Part shown: piece by piece, positions 1-11,506 of the stretch
Position numbering within the stretch: the stretch's first letter is position 1
How the letters are laid out: each line of letters opens with the position of its first letter
Source of the DNA: Kalaharituber pfeilii
Lineage: Eukaryota > Ascomycota > Pezizomycetes > Pezizales > Pezizaceae
Direction: 5' to 3'
Length of the DNA stretch: 64,000 bases
Assembly: GCA_015179045.1 (NCBI GenBank)
Contig: WHUZ01000075.1
Location: 248,001-312,000 of the forward strand
The notes under the pieces: generated by a model
The model's input: only the letters and a program-made list of their open reading frames with translations
Database searches by the model: none
Told to the model about the DNA's origin: nothing
Translations under genes and position numbers: made by a program

Positions 1-529
1 TTCCCTGGCGCACAGCGCTGGCGCCTGCTCTTCACTAATAGCTGGACTAAAAAAGTCAAGTACGTCTGTGCTTTTATCGGAGCCTCGTTTGTCATACCTA
101 CACTTTACCATTCTTTGTCAACCCGCGTGCATCACTTGGCAAAATCGAGATAGACCATGGGAATACGAGCTTGAGTCAGTTGAGTTGATATTGGCTGCGC
201 ATGCAAGATTAAAGATTGGTCAATTACGAAAGACACCTGCGGTAGTGCTACGGTGATTCCTTTCTCTGTGGAAAAAGCCCCGTTTGCTGTTTTGGACTTA
301 TTCCCGAGAGTTGCCGATCAACTCATCACAGTATTCATTACAGGAACGCTAGCAACCTAGCTTATCCGTTGCACAACAACAGCACTTAGCCCAGGAACAG
401 GATAAACAAACACAGTTGCATACCGTACATAGTCTGGTACAGTTGCAATAGCACTAGTTCCCCGATTGCACCAACACTACAGCAAAAAAGAGCACTTGCA
501 CAAATTAATCGCACTACTCTGCTCATATT
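1..529. other. Intergenic, no gene seen
   Basis: Sequence beyond the 3' end of the MDR oxidoreductase gene on the minus strand. The only open frames are short and start at non-ATG codons. Nothing in them resembles a known family. It probably includes the 3' UTR of the neighbouring gene. Confidence 0.6.
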
Positions 530-2728
530 TCACAATCTCGCCAAATCTCCCTCCTCTGCGACCGTAACAACCAGCTTCCCAAAATTCTCCGCCTTCTTCA
601 TGATTTCGAACAGCTCATCGACGTTATTCATTCCGTGCACGACGTGGCTTACCACTGGGTGGATCTGCTTGTTTCGCACTAGGCCCACCTATTATAAAAT
701 TCAAAGTCAAATAGAAAGAAATGAATTGTTAGTTATCAGTTTGAATTGTTTTTACTGTGGAAATGCTAGGGTATTTTCTTTTCCGTCCCAGTTGTAGAGG
801 GCTGGCCACGAAAATGGAAAAATGAGACAAGACACAAAATATATGGTATTCTGGAACTTTGTTTTTGAGCGCACTGGCACAGGCACGGAGCAAGCGAGTG
901 TCATGATCTCCGCCACCATTCCACTCACCCTTAAGAATTGATTCATCTGCATTGAATCTGCGGGTGGGAAGGTAAGGCTATACATCCGAATCGCTGCTGA
1001 ACGGAATTGGAGAGTGGAACTGAAAGTGAAGACACTTTTGAAGGCAAAATAAGACAACGAGAGTGGGGGGGAAAGGAAGTGTCTTACCATATCTGCGAAT
1101 TCCTTTCGCGATCCCATAGTGGAGCCACACATCTGCGACAGGAAGAGATCAAGAACCGTTAGCTTTGAGTCAGATCAAACTTGATTGATTGAAGAGATGC
1201 GTATGTGTGTGTGCCCTGTGTCCGGGGGAAGGACGACAGACAGCATTGTGGAATTCAATGGGAGGTCAAACTTAAGGCAATGCCAGGTCAGGGGTCTGGT
1301 TGGGTTAGGCTGAAGGGAGAGGGAGACAAGACGGGATAGCGATCGGAGAGCATCACCCATCCATTGGCAAACAAGGCAACAAAAGATGCAAGGATGGAAG
1401 AGAACAAAAGTGAGTTGAATTGAGAGTATGATTGAGAGGAATCACAAAATAAAACGAAAAAGGAGCAGTTACTTGCCTCGATATTCTTTAACATAGCTTT
1501 AACGGAAAACGGCAACTGCGGGCCTAGCGTGAGTCCATAGCTTACAATCACACCACCATGCTTTAGGAGCCCTGTAGTCCTGTTGACAATATCCCCTCCG
1601 GCGCCATCAATCACCACGTCCAGATACGGCCTACTCTTTGGCAACAGCTGGGCTAACTTCTCATCCCAATCTGCGTCCCTATAGTTTACTCCCGTGCTCG
1701 CGCCAAGTTCTTTCGCTCTGCGCAACTTCTCTTCAGATGACGAGGTCACGAAGACAGTGGCGCCGCGGGCTACAGCAAACTGCAGCACGCTCAGAGCTAC
1801 GCCGCCGCCGATGCCCGTCACGAGCACATTCTGGCCCGCGGTGACGTGGCCTTTGGTAACGGTCGCGCGGTAAGCAGTCAGCCCGCAAAGCGGGAGTGCT
1901 GCGGCTTCGATGGTGCTCAAGTGCAGAGGCGCTAGCTCGACATCGGTCGCAGGGAACGAGATGTATTCCTGTAGTGTGCCTTTCTTCATCAATGGCTCCG
2001 ATGATCCCCACCGGAGAGAGGTGGAGGACCATGTGAGCAGGTTTGAATTAGCATCCAATAAACTCTGCATGTGTGCCGCTGATGATATAATATGATTTTC
2101 CTATGTAACCTCCCCCACATCCCCCCACATCCCCCTTGCATCTTGCGTTCCCTGCTCTGCCCTGCATCGCATCGCATTGAAAGTAAATTAACGTACCATT
2201 AGGAAAAAATTTCGTTCCCCCGAGTGTTGCATAGTTCCCTGTCTCAGGCCCGTCAGGGTCCTCCTTCCATCCACTCCCAGGCACCAATATCACCCTCTTG
2301 CCCTGCCATTGCTTCTCGAGCTCTGGCGTGCCCGCGCGAACGACGATACCAACCCCATCGGCAAGAAGTGGGATGCCAAAGTCCACACCGGGGTACAAGT
2401 GCTGGCGGAGGAAGAGGTCTTTGTGATTGAGTGCCGCAGCGAGAATTTGGATGAGGAGTTCATTGGGGCCAGGGGTCGGGATTGGGAGGTTGAGAGTTTT
2501 GAGTCTATCAGAATTTGTGGGGGTAGTTAGTTGGGGCTAGGGCGCGGTGGGCATGCAGGTAAAGGAAGATGTGCGACTAGGAGGAGAGGTAGAGGGAAAG
2601 AGGTAGCTTTTACATCTGCGTGCCTGCAGTCAAAGATTGGGAAGGTGCGGGGATGGCAGGGATTTTACATACGGATAGTACACCTGACCTGGCTTCCCCT
2701 CGGTTTTTTGTAGCACTACAGCCTTCAT
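530..2728 (-). CDS. MDR-family zinc-free oxidoreductase (YogA/quinone oxidoreductase-like)
   Basis: Five exons can be read: 2728-2673, 2504-2197, 1979-1477, 1132-1088 and 688-530, joining in frame to 356 residues. The N-terminus is a GroES-like fold beginning MKAVVLQ. The Rossmann half has the nucleotide motif GIGGGVALSVLQFA near residue 175, typical of NAD(P)-dependent medium-chain dehydrogenases. The usual catalytic-zinc cysteine is absent (NHKDLFLRQ at that position), so a zinc-independent reductase like fungal YogA/SPAC1773.06c relatives is more likely than a true alcohol dehydrogenase. The third intron must use a GC donor (GCAAGT, 1476-1471) to keep frame; the nearby GTAACT shifts it. 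Intron 4 is unusually long (399 bp). The substrate cannot be told from sequence. Start chosen as the first ATG giving the conserved N-terminal strand. The protein looks intact. Confidence 0.88.
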
Positions 2729-5700
2729 GTTTATTCAATTTCTTTTTTTATTTCTCCGAGGATATACGAATTGGGTGGGGGTCGTGAAGTGTTGGAAGTA
2801 CCTGTCCCCTGACGCTTATTCTTTGCTTTTCTCAATTAACAAGTTGAGTAAGTGCGTACGGTTTCCAGGTATGGGAAAGTAGCAGGTGTAGTTATGGGCG
2901 TAGATTGCAATATACGGAAATTGATCTGACTGGTCCGACTTTGAATGTGATTGCTCTCCAAAGTGAGCCAGCTGAACGGGACACCGATGAGATGGAGCGG
3001 AGGGACGGGAAGTGGGTTGGCCGGTTTGAAGGGACTGGGGTTGAACAGAGGGTAGATGGTCTGGGTTGAGTGAGACAGCAGGCTTACCGCAAATTGCGAA
3101 TTGGTACCGGCAGATTGACCTTCGCCAAAGCTTGATTGAGCTATGAGGATGGGTGAGCTTGTCTCCGACTGCCGAAGGGTACAGTGTATGTCAGTTAGGT
3201 CGGAATCGGAGGGGAGCGTATCTATCTGTTCATGTATAATCACAGTGAGATAAGTATACGCACACGCAGTCTAGATCTCAATTTCAATTGACAGCAGAGC
3301 AGAATAAGCAGAGCAATGTAGTGGATGCGCTGCCGAACGGTGGTGGGTAGTACACCGGCGGGGCGCTGCAACGTCACTGGAGCGCTGGGGTTGGCTGTTG
3401 CGAGGGCAGAGGGACGGAGATTGCTTTTTCTCTTGGTTTATTGTTGAAAAGTGCGGATGTATGCGGAAGTACTAAGTAGCTGGGAGAAGGAGAATTGCTT
3501 TTTCGTGATGGCTTGAGAGGAGAGAGGGGGGAGATGAATGCCAAGTTAAGTTGAAAGGGGACTTAGGGGAGGTTTACCTAGGTAGCTGCATCCGGAGGAA
3601 GATCTGCTGTGCTGAGCAAGTAGCGTCAGAACTGCTAGAGAGCTTGCTGTGGTCAGAGCTGGGTATATATGGAACAGCCTTGAGCGCACGGGAGGTGAAG
3701 GACTGCGTCGACGGTGAATCCGGAGACGCAAGGGATTGCTAAGCAAGCTGCAAGCTTAAGCTAGACTAGGGGGGAAGGCGTTCTCCGTACTATCAGCATG
3801 CAATAACAATAACAGCCGGCTGTGCAGAGCACCCCACGCACCGAGGCTAAATGGGACCCCCAGGCGCAACCCGCTCTCCAATTACTGGCCGGTGGGGGCT
3901 AAGTTGGTTGCCAGGGGAGAAACGGCGATTGCACCATTCCTAGTGACTGACGTTTAGAGGACAGCTTAGTCATCTAAACGCTAGGCTTTGTTAGGCAGTC
4001 AAAATGCCGCGATCGATGTTTCGGGCAGTTGAGAGGCTTGGCGGCTTGTTCGGGTATTTCGAATGTTGCCTGGCGATATGATACCATGTCTTGCATGCCA
4101 CTGCATATGTGATTAACTCAGGTGATGCGTAGGATTGTTTACCGAGGGGCTTACTTTTACCATATTATCGTTCCTGCATAGCATGCAGCGGGGCCATCCA
4201 TGCTTACCATAGCCAGATGCGCCCGACTAGAGCAGCAATAGTACGAGGGTAGCAGAAGTATGAGAGAGCTCGGAAACGGGAAACGGGAATGCTGTGCATG
4301 CATTCATGCATGAGCGGGACTGCTGCAAGGTAGTTGGGATGAAGTAAGAAGTGAGTTGGGTGGCTCTGGATGTGTACATATATACATGCTCTGTAGCAAG
4401 TATTTGTATGTGAACTGGCCATCTCTGGGATAAATTAGTGATAAAATAATGTCGCAAGATGCTTCGAAAAGTTTATCTAAGCAAGATTGCAGGCTATATT
4501 GTATTTCAACAGGTGCGAAGATTTTATGGGTCGGAAGGGCTCTGAGTCTGCCTCCAGGCGTGATGCGACTAGGCGTATGTAGAGTACACCTGAAGTCTGG
4601 ATAAAGTTGGTGGACTAGGGTAAGTTTCGCACCAAGGATACTTTATGCATGTACCATAGGGTACATGCATAGCGTAGGGAAAGCTAACCCCACATTACCT
4701 TTTGCCTGAGGCATATTTATTTATTAGGTTATAATCCTTGAAGCGATTACCCAAAATCTCTCCTGTATATATATCGATGCGTCGAGCGGGTACCCACGCC
4801 GGAAGTATATTGAAGCGTATGGTGGTACTATATGCTTGATGCAATGCATCACGTATCTAAATACGGAAGCACGCGGCATACGTCCGCGCGGGTGGTAGAC
4901 CTCTCCCGCTCAGCGTTTAATCTCATGCCACTCAGCGTTTATATAGCTGCAGGAGGACCAGGGTGAGGGGGTGAATATCTGTTGAATGGTAATATTATGC
5001 GCAAAAAAATAGTCGAGTGAGATTAGAACCTGACAAGAAAGCACTGTTAGGACTGCCATGGTGGAGAGCATAAGGGGAAGTGGATACACCAGCAAATATG
5101 AGAGATGAGTGTTGCTTCTTCCCCACAGGAGATGTAATCACCATGTACTTAATTCGCCTTGCTGGGGGGGACCGCTGTAGTCTGGTTGGGATTACTAGAG
5201 GAGTATATGATGTAGGGATGGTAATGGTAGAGAGTACAAAGTTATCGTGATTTGAGAACTACTATTAGAGCCTGGGCAGGGTACGGTACTAAATAGGTCC
5301 ACACTAAAATTGAGCAGCCAGATACAAGTACTTAAAGCAGCCAGCGTCAGTGCATGCGTTTAACCCAAGCAACAGGCAAATACATCATGCACCATACATT
5401 CGCTAAAATAAAATCTGCCTACGGGAACAAAGTACCCCCAGGTATTTAAGTGATAGAGGCTATATATACATAGTTTGTAGGTATAGCCGGTGTCCACAGT
5501 AGTGGTGGCCCGTAGCTAGAGTAGAGTTAGTCCCTCGCTACTTGTCCTCATTTGTCTGCAGACGCAACAAGATTTAGGAAAGAAGAGTTAGAGATAAAGA
5601 GAGAGATAGAAAGTCTGAACCGTAGGCAGACTAAGCGTGCTCATGGGGTGGGGCATCGAGGTAGCGCGAAGCGCAGTGCATGAAGTACGTGAGAGCTGAT

Positions 5701-8483
5701 GCTGAGCTTGCCAGATTCGTTTCCTCCTCGATATCTTAATATGTATTTTATATAGAGAGCATAGCATGCTTGGAATCGGCAATGATTCTCCATTTCTAGG
5801 AATTTGTGACGAGGACATAAATCTAAGTATCTCAACCATGAGCATAAAGCGTAGGAGCTTCTCCACCAAACACTACTGGGACACCTCAAAGGCAGCGCGT
5901 CTGCAGTCTTACCTTAATCGCTTTCACCGAACACAGGGCTATATAGGTTAAGGAATTTATTTGGCATTACTCCTTTCTGTCATTCCTTTTTTAACGAAGA
6001 AATTGACACTCACAATGCCATACATTTGTTGAAGAATATCTACACCAAAGCGATGGTCAATTACAACAGTTCCTGACCTGTTTGTTGCCCGTACAAATGT
6101 TGGTTTAACATAGCATACTTTTCCAATACATGTTACCCTGAATATACTCAGTTGGCCCTGAATTGACGTTGTAGTTTGCCTGACTTGATCTACATCTTCC
6201 CGAGGTAGCATCACATGTATATAGTATATGCAACTGTACCAAAGTCTCAGAAGGCGCCAGCACCTTTACAGTGAGCTTGCAGAAGAAATTTCTATCCCTG
6301 AATGTATTTCACCACTTATTCCACCTCATACATTGCATCGGTTTAATATTCTTCCGCATCATTGCATGTCGTTTGCCGTAGTTCAACTAGTGAGTGATCG
6401 ACAAGCCAGGCCTTACTATGCAAAGGCAGGAATATTAATTGATGGTGCAGCAGTAATTATAAACTCAGCTAAGACTGGAACTCGGATGGTTTTCACCTGC
6501 CACTGAATTGTCCTTGTCCTAGTTATCTCTAGGAGTTATTCCGTCACCGAACGAGCCCTGTACAGCGGGGTTTGAACATATTATCACATCAGAACCTATA
6601 ACATCTTAAAGGTATATGTTATCCTCGCTCCATATCCATCCTCCACCTGCAGCAGTTAAGTCGAACTGGAGATAGCTGACATAGTATGCGTTATTTGGGA
6701 TGGATGCATGTAAAGTAAAGAGGCATGAGTAAGTAAGGAGCGCTCTTGCACACATGCATTGCCATGAGCGGCACCATATAGGGCAGCATCTGTTGCAGTT
6801 GTGGTATCTCTCCTTTGCACCCTTACAATAGCGGGTTCAGCACAAGACTAACGCAACCTACAAGTAAGTAATATTTTCCCACTTGGCCTATGTTTAGGTA
6901 TGAAATTTAAGTACTTGATATGTTACATGTTGCTTTGAACTTAGAAGTCTGCTGGAATGGGGATCATAAAAGTTGACATTGAACAGTAACTTCCAGAATG
7001 GGAAACCACTACCCAAAGGGGAATAGCTTTGGAAGATAACTACTTAATCACCATATTGCTGAATACTCATAAGCCAAAACATGCAACAATTTGGATGGGA
7101 ACATGAACACTTATAACCCAGGATATGCATAACTGTTTTAAGGCAGCTTTCCAGTTTCTCTAGTGTGCCATTCAGAGACCCTATGACCAGCATCCAGTTC
7201 AAGTGGCTAGCACTCTCTCAAGTGAAAATCATTCATCGATTAAATTGTGGTCTCAAAAATAGAAGCTTTCTTATAGTGAACAAATACATGGATTTTGCAA
7301 GATGACTAGACGAGAGAAATCTTATTGCGCAAAAAAAAGTTGATTCGCGCTGTCAATTGCACCCTGAAAAAATAGGTTGATAATGAAGAAGATGATTATG
7401 GCGTGGTAGTGTATCTCAAAATGTGATGGTCTTCCTATAGGAAAAATAAGAGACACTTGCATATTTGAAGTGAGGCGTGTGCGGTCTAGTATCGTTGGAT
7501 TTCATCTGCGCCGCATAGCCTCCGTAGGCTCCTCTCTACAGTGTGTTCACCTTAATTTCGTAAGTGTGTGTACGGATAAACTATTACTTCGCGCATTAAT
7601 ATTTTCGTCTTGTTGCAGGTGTGATTGTGAAATGGCTGTCAGCTTTTCGTGATGCCCGGTCAGCATTCCGAATGTGGATGGGCTATTGTCTGTCAATATT
7701 GGTAGGAGCCACTGAGGTTGTCAAGGCTAACATGGCGGCTTTGTCGCAGGCGCTAGGATGGTAAAAGTGATCCTGGGGGCTCGTACTGGTGAGACTGGTC
7801 TCTCAGAGCCGGCATTCGTGAAGTCTCCTCTGTTTAAGGGCCAGAGAGTTGATAATTTTCCAGCGAGGTCGAGTTTGGGCCGGAGGGTGTTAAACCTATT
7901 CACGGATTGCCAAAGATGAGGATAACTTGACCCAGATTGCACTCGAGGACCTGAATGCGAACGTCAAACAAGATATGTGTAGGCCAATGCACTTTTATGA
8001 AGCGTCGGAGGTATGGCTAGCCACCAATTAGAGGGTATCGAGTTCGTCAAGAACAGCCCATAGGGTGTTTTAGCATCAAGTGTTCGTTTGTTCAGTGGGG
8101 TGGAGGCATAGACAGTTATGGACATGTCGGGAAGACATTCGATTTGCCTGGGTAAAAATGGAAAAGTATTAACTATGCCACTCCAGTGTTGGGGATATGC
8201 TGTTGGCGCATCATGATACGAAACTTCTCTACTCCTGGTGCATGGAACACTCTGTATACTACTTACCTGTGCGTTTGGGACGGCGTCAATTGCTCGAGTC
8301 AAAACAAACGTCATGTCGATGCAAATGCCACGCTTGCGATCCTGCATAGCATCCCGCCCTGTGCCTGTGCCGGCCCAGCGCAACCTAACCTACCCCCCTC
8401 GTGCGGCTCTGCAGCCCCCCCCCCCGTCCACCCGCACTCGTTCCTTACGCCCCTCCACACCACATCCCCCACTCCCCCGCCTT
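2729..8483. other. Long intergenic region without a recognisable gene
   Basis: 5.7 kb between divergent genes. It contains only short open frames without family resemblance, including a divergent pair at 5957-6214 (-) and 6228-6506 (+) of 85 and 92 codons that I cannot identify. A near-perfect palindrome lies at 4645-4670. The part next to 2728 should hold the promoter of the oxidoreductase. The 300 bp before 8484 is C-rich and probably belongs to the former ATRIP-gene promoter. Confidence 0.55.
4645..4670. repeat. Short perfect inverted repeat
   Basis: Two 11-bp arms (ATGCATGTACC and GGTACATGCAT) flank a 4-bp centre. It sits in non-coding DNA more than 1.8 kb from any gene. It could be a binding site for a dimeric protein or chance; no function can be assigned. 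Confidence 0.6.
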
Positions 8484-11400
8484 ATGGATGATGATTTCTT
8501 CTCCGACGACGAAACCTTCGAAGTATTTGGTGAAAGGGAGCTGGCCACACTCGAGCATGCGGCGTTGGAAAGCACACAAGTTGCTCAGGCACCGCCGGGC
8601 CAGCCTCCGAAAGCAACCACCTCGTATCGGTGGAGCCCCAGCAGCCACGGAGGCGGTGGAATGAAGGGAAGCAGGAATGTGAGCAGGGCTTCGACTACGA
8701 CGCTGCAGGGTACAAGTGGGAGGCCTACGCCGACGTACATCCCTCAACCGCAGGATCAGCAGCAGCAGCAGGTTCAGCAAAGCAGATGGCAGAATAATCC
8801 AGATACAAGTTCGAGCATGAGCAGTAGTGCCCGCCGCTGAATCCAAACATGGGCTCGAATAGCGGCTACATCACGCTACCGACAGTGAGAGCCGTCGCCT
8901 TACGGCAGTCACAGCGGCTCACCACAGCTACTGGTCAAGCTCGGTCCACCTTGGAACCAGATTCAGAAGCAACAGCAAGGACATGGACAGGAAGCATTTG
9001 CGACACTAGCGGAATATAACCGCTTTGGACAACCAATAGAGTTGTGGGATGCTACGGCAAGAGTGCTGTCCCAGCACGGCGATGGTGGAGATGAGCAGCA
9101 GTATCACCACCAGAGGCAAGGGAATCTGAGCCAAGTGGCAAAGTCTAAGAATGAGGAGATGTATGATGAAAATGACTACACTAATGGTGATTTGGATCAG
9201 ATACTAAGGACAGCTACTGGTATGGAGATGCCGGTTGAGGATGGTGCTAGTGTTTTCGATGCCCATGCAGGGATAGCAGGCTATCACCAGAACTTCGAAA
9301 CCTTGCAGTTGCAGCATCTTCAGGGTAAAGTATCCGATGTACGTCGATTTTTTCGCCCCATGATTGTCATATTCCATGACATTGGCATAGCAAAAGCTCA
9401 CATGGTTCCATTCTTCCCCAGCTCGAATTCAAACTTGCCCAGCTCCAATCCACCCTTGAAACCACCGAATCCATGGTCCTCGCCAAAGCAGGCGACGTCT
9501 CCGTTGTCGTAGCAAAATTGCAAAATCGCAACGGGAACATGAATAGCACCTGTAGTCCCTGCAAGCTTACTATAATGAGGAGAAGAAACGTTATGAGTGA
9601 GAACTAGCTGCGCTGAAGCGGAGGTGGAGCAGTTACGGACGAGGATTATGTTTTTGAACAATGACTATGAGGAGGCAGTGAGGAAGAATAAAGTGTTGGA
9701 GAAGAGTGCTACTGTAACCACTAATACCACTACCTTTGGAGGATTTGTAGGTGGGGAAAGAGGTGGGACAGCCTCCCTAAGTATGACGCTAAAAAAGAAG
9801 AAAATCATGACTCATAGGGACGGCTTTGACGACGATGAGATTATGATCGGAAGTCCAAGAGGTGGAAGGGCAAAGATGATCACGGCGGCGACGCCCTCGA
9901 AGAAGAGGAAGCGGATTACGATTGATTCGCCCATGAATGCGGTGCTGCCACTGTCGCAGGCCAGAAGGACACCAACGGTGGAGGGGAACGCCGGGGGATT
10001 GCATCTGGTGGATGAGGAAATATTGAAGGCGCTGCGGAAGGAGGATGAGAGGTTTGATGTGGGTGGAAATCTTCTGCTCCACTCTTTGTAATGAATTGGT
10101 GATGCTGATGTCGTGTGATATGAAGTATATGAAGCGATTGTGTCACACTGCCCGGAAATTAGCAATGTGTGCACCCTCGAAGAACTGTCTAAATACTCTT
10201 TCCCTTCAAACCCAGCAATGACCCTATCCTCAATGCTCACCGATAATCTCTCGAAACTCAATGCCGAGTCACTGAAAGAGGAGATTCCTGTTCTCGTGTG
10301 TAAATCCCTATTTTCAATCTGGCGATGGATGAGAAATTTGTATGTACCACATTCACCTGCTAGATTATTGGACCATCTAACACCGTTGAGGGTAATTGAC
10401 TGAACGAGTTGAAGTGGACCCCCTTTCCTCACCTCCTCGACCTTCTCCAATTCTCGTTTATGTACTCTCACGGCGGCGCCTGCACCTGCATCCTCGATGA
10501 CGCCGTCGATTTGCTCCAGCGCACGATTGACATCAATGCTATCCCTATTTTCAAGAGGGAGATCGATAAATTGGTGCCGGAGATCGATGTGGGTCGCTGT
10601 CTGACAGTATTGGAATTCATCGCTCTCAATTTACTTGCTGAGGAGCAATATGCTAGACGGTATAGTTATCCCTCTCCACCTATTGCTTTTAGAAAGTGAA
10701 CAATGGCTAATAGTTGTGACCAGCAGCTTTTGGAAATTGATTCGAATAGACTTTGTGTAAATGTGCCTTCATCCTAACCAGCCACTTGCCACAATCAACA
10801 CACTCCTCTCGCTCCTGTGCACAAGCATCTTCGCAGACTCTTTTGGGCCACAGATCAGTAATTCATCTCAACAGTCTCAAAACCAGTTGTATATTCTCGA
10901 AGCAGTGACGCGGATACTAGTGGAGACACCTGATCTGAGTGCTGTGGAGATCAAAATGAAGAGGGAAAGACTGGTGGAGGTCAGGAAGGAGGTAGTGGGG
11001 TTTCTTTGATGCGTGATGGCTGCGACGGGGGGAGGAAGGGAGAGGGTGGTGGAAAGTAGGAAGGGGCTGGTGAGATTGGTGAAGAGAGTAGCGGAGGAGG
11101 TGGAAGCGTTGTATGATTTTAGAGGTGGGGTGGGGAGGAGTTGAGTAGTAGTGCTATATATTCGGTAACGAAGTGGCTCAGTGTTTTTGTCTGAACTATA
11201 CTAACATGCTTTCTTTCTTACCCTTGCACCTAACAGCGTCGACCTCATCAACACAACCATCTGTCTCCTCCACGGCCTCCTCACTGCCAATTCAGGGATT
11301 CAGTTAGGCACGAAGCTCACAGGGGGCGCGACACACAAGCATATAGTTGCGACGACGAGGCTGGCATTTCTGAGGGACTGCTCCAAGAAGCGGGCATTGA

Positions 11401-11506
11401 GGAGGAGGTTGTAAAGTTGGCACATGTGATTTTGGAGAGTGTGACGCTGCGAGAGGAGGAGGCGTTGCAGGGGTTATTTACGGCGGGTTATTTATGGCGG
11501 GCGTGA
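8484..11506 (+). pseudogene. uvsD (ATRIP): Decayed ATRIP/Rad26/UvsD DNA-damage checkpoint gene
   Basis: The intact family binds RPA-coated single-stranded DNA and recruits the ATR/Mec1/UvsB kinase in the nucleus. The N-terminus MDDDFFSDDETFEV, the coiled-coil stretch near 9422-9700, the basic SKKRKRITIDSP patch, and the C-terminal helical repeats (LSKYSFPSNPAMTLSSMLTD, LLDLLQF, TIDINAIPIF) match fungal Rad26/UvsD order. The reading path is broken by nine in-frame stops: TGA 8838, TGA 8886, TAG 9544, TAG 9553, TGA 9598, TAA 10089, TGA 10092, TGA 10116 and TGA 11007. Each is one C-to-T step from CGA, CAG or CAA. Single-base indels are also needed near 9525, 9612 and 11365. At least one intron is clear (9339-9421); others lie near 10340-10415, 10660-10725 and 11130-11237. 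The junction near 10415 is off by one base. I read it as a pseudogene; a repeat-mutated duplicate with an intact copy elsewhere is the likeliest explanation. Confidence 0.8.
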
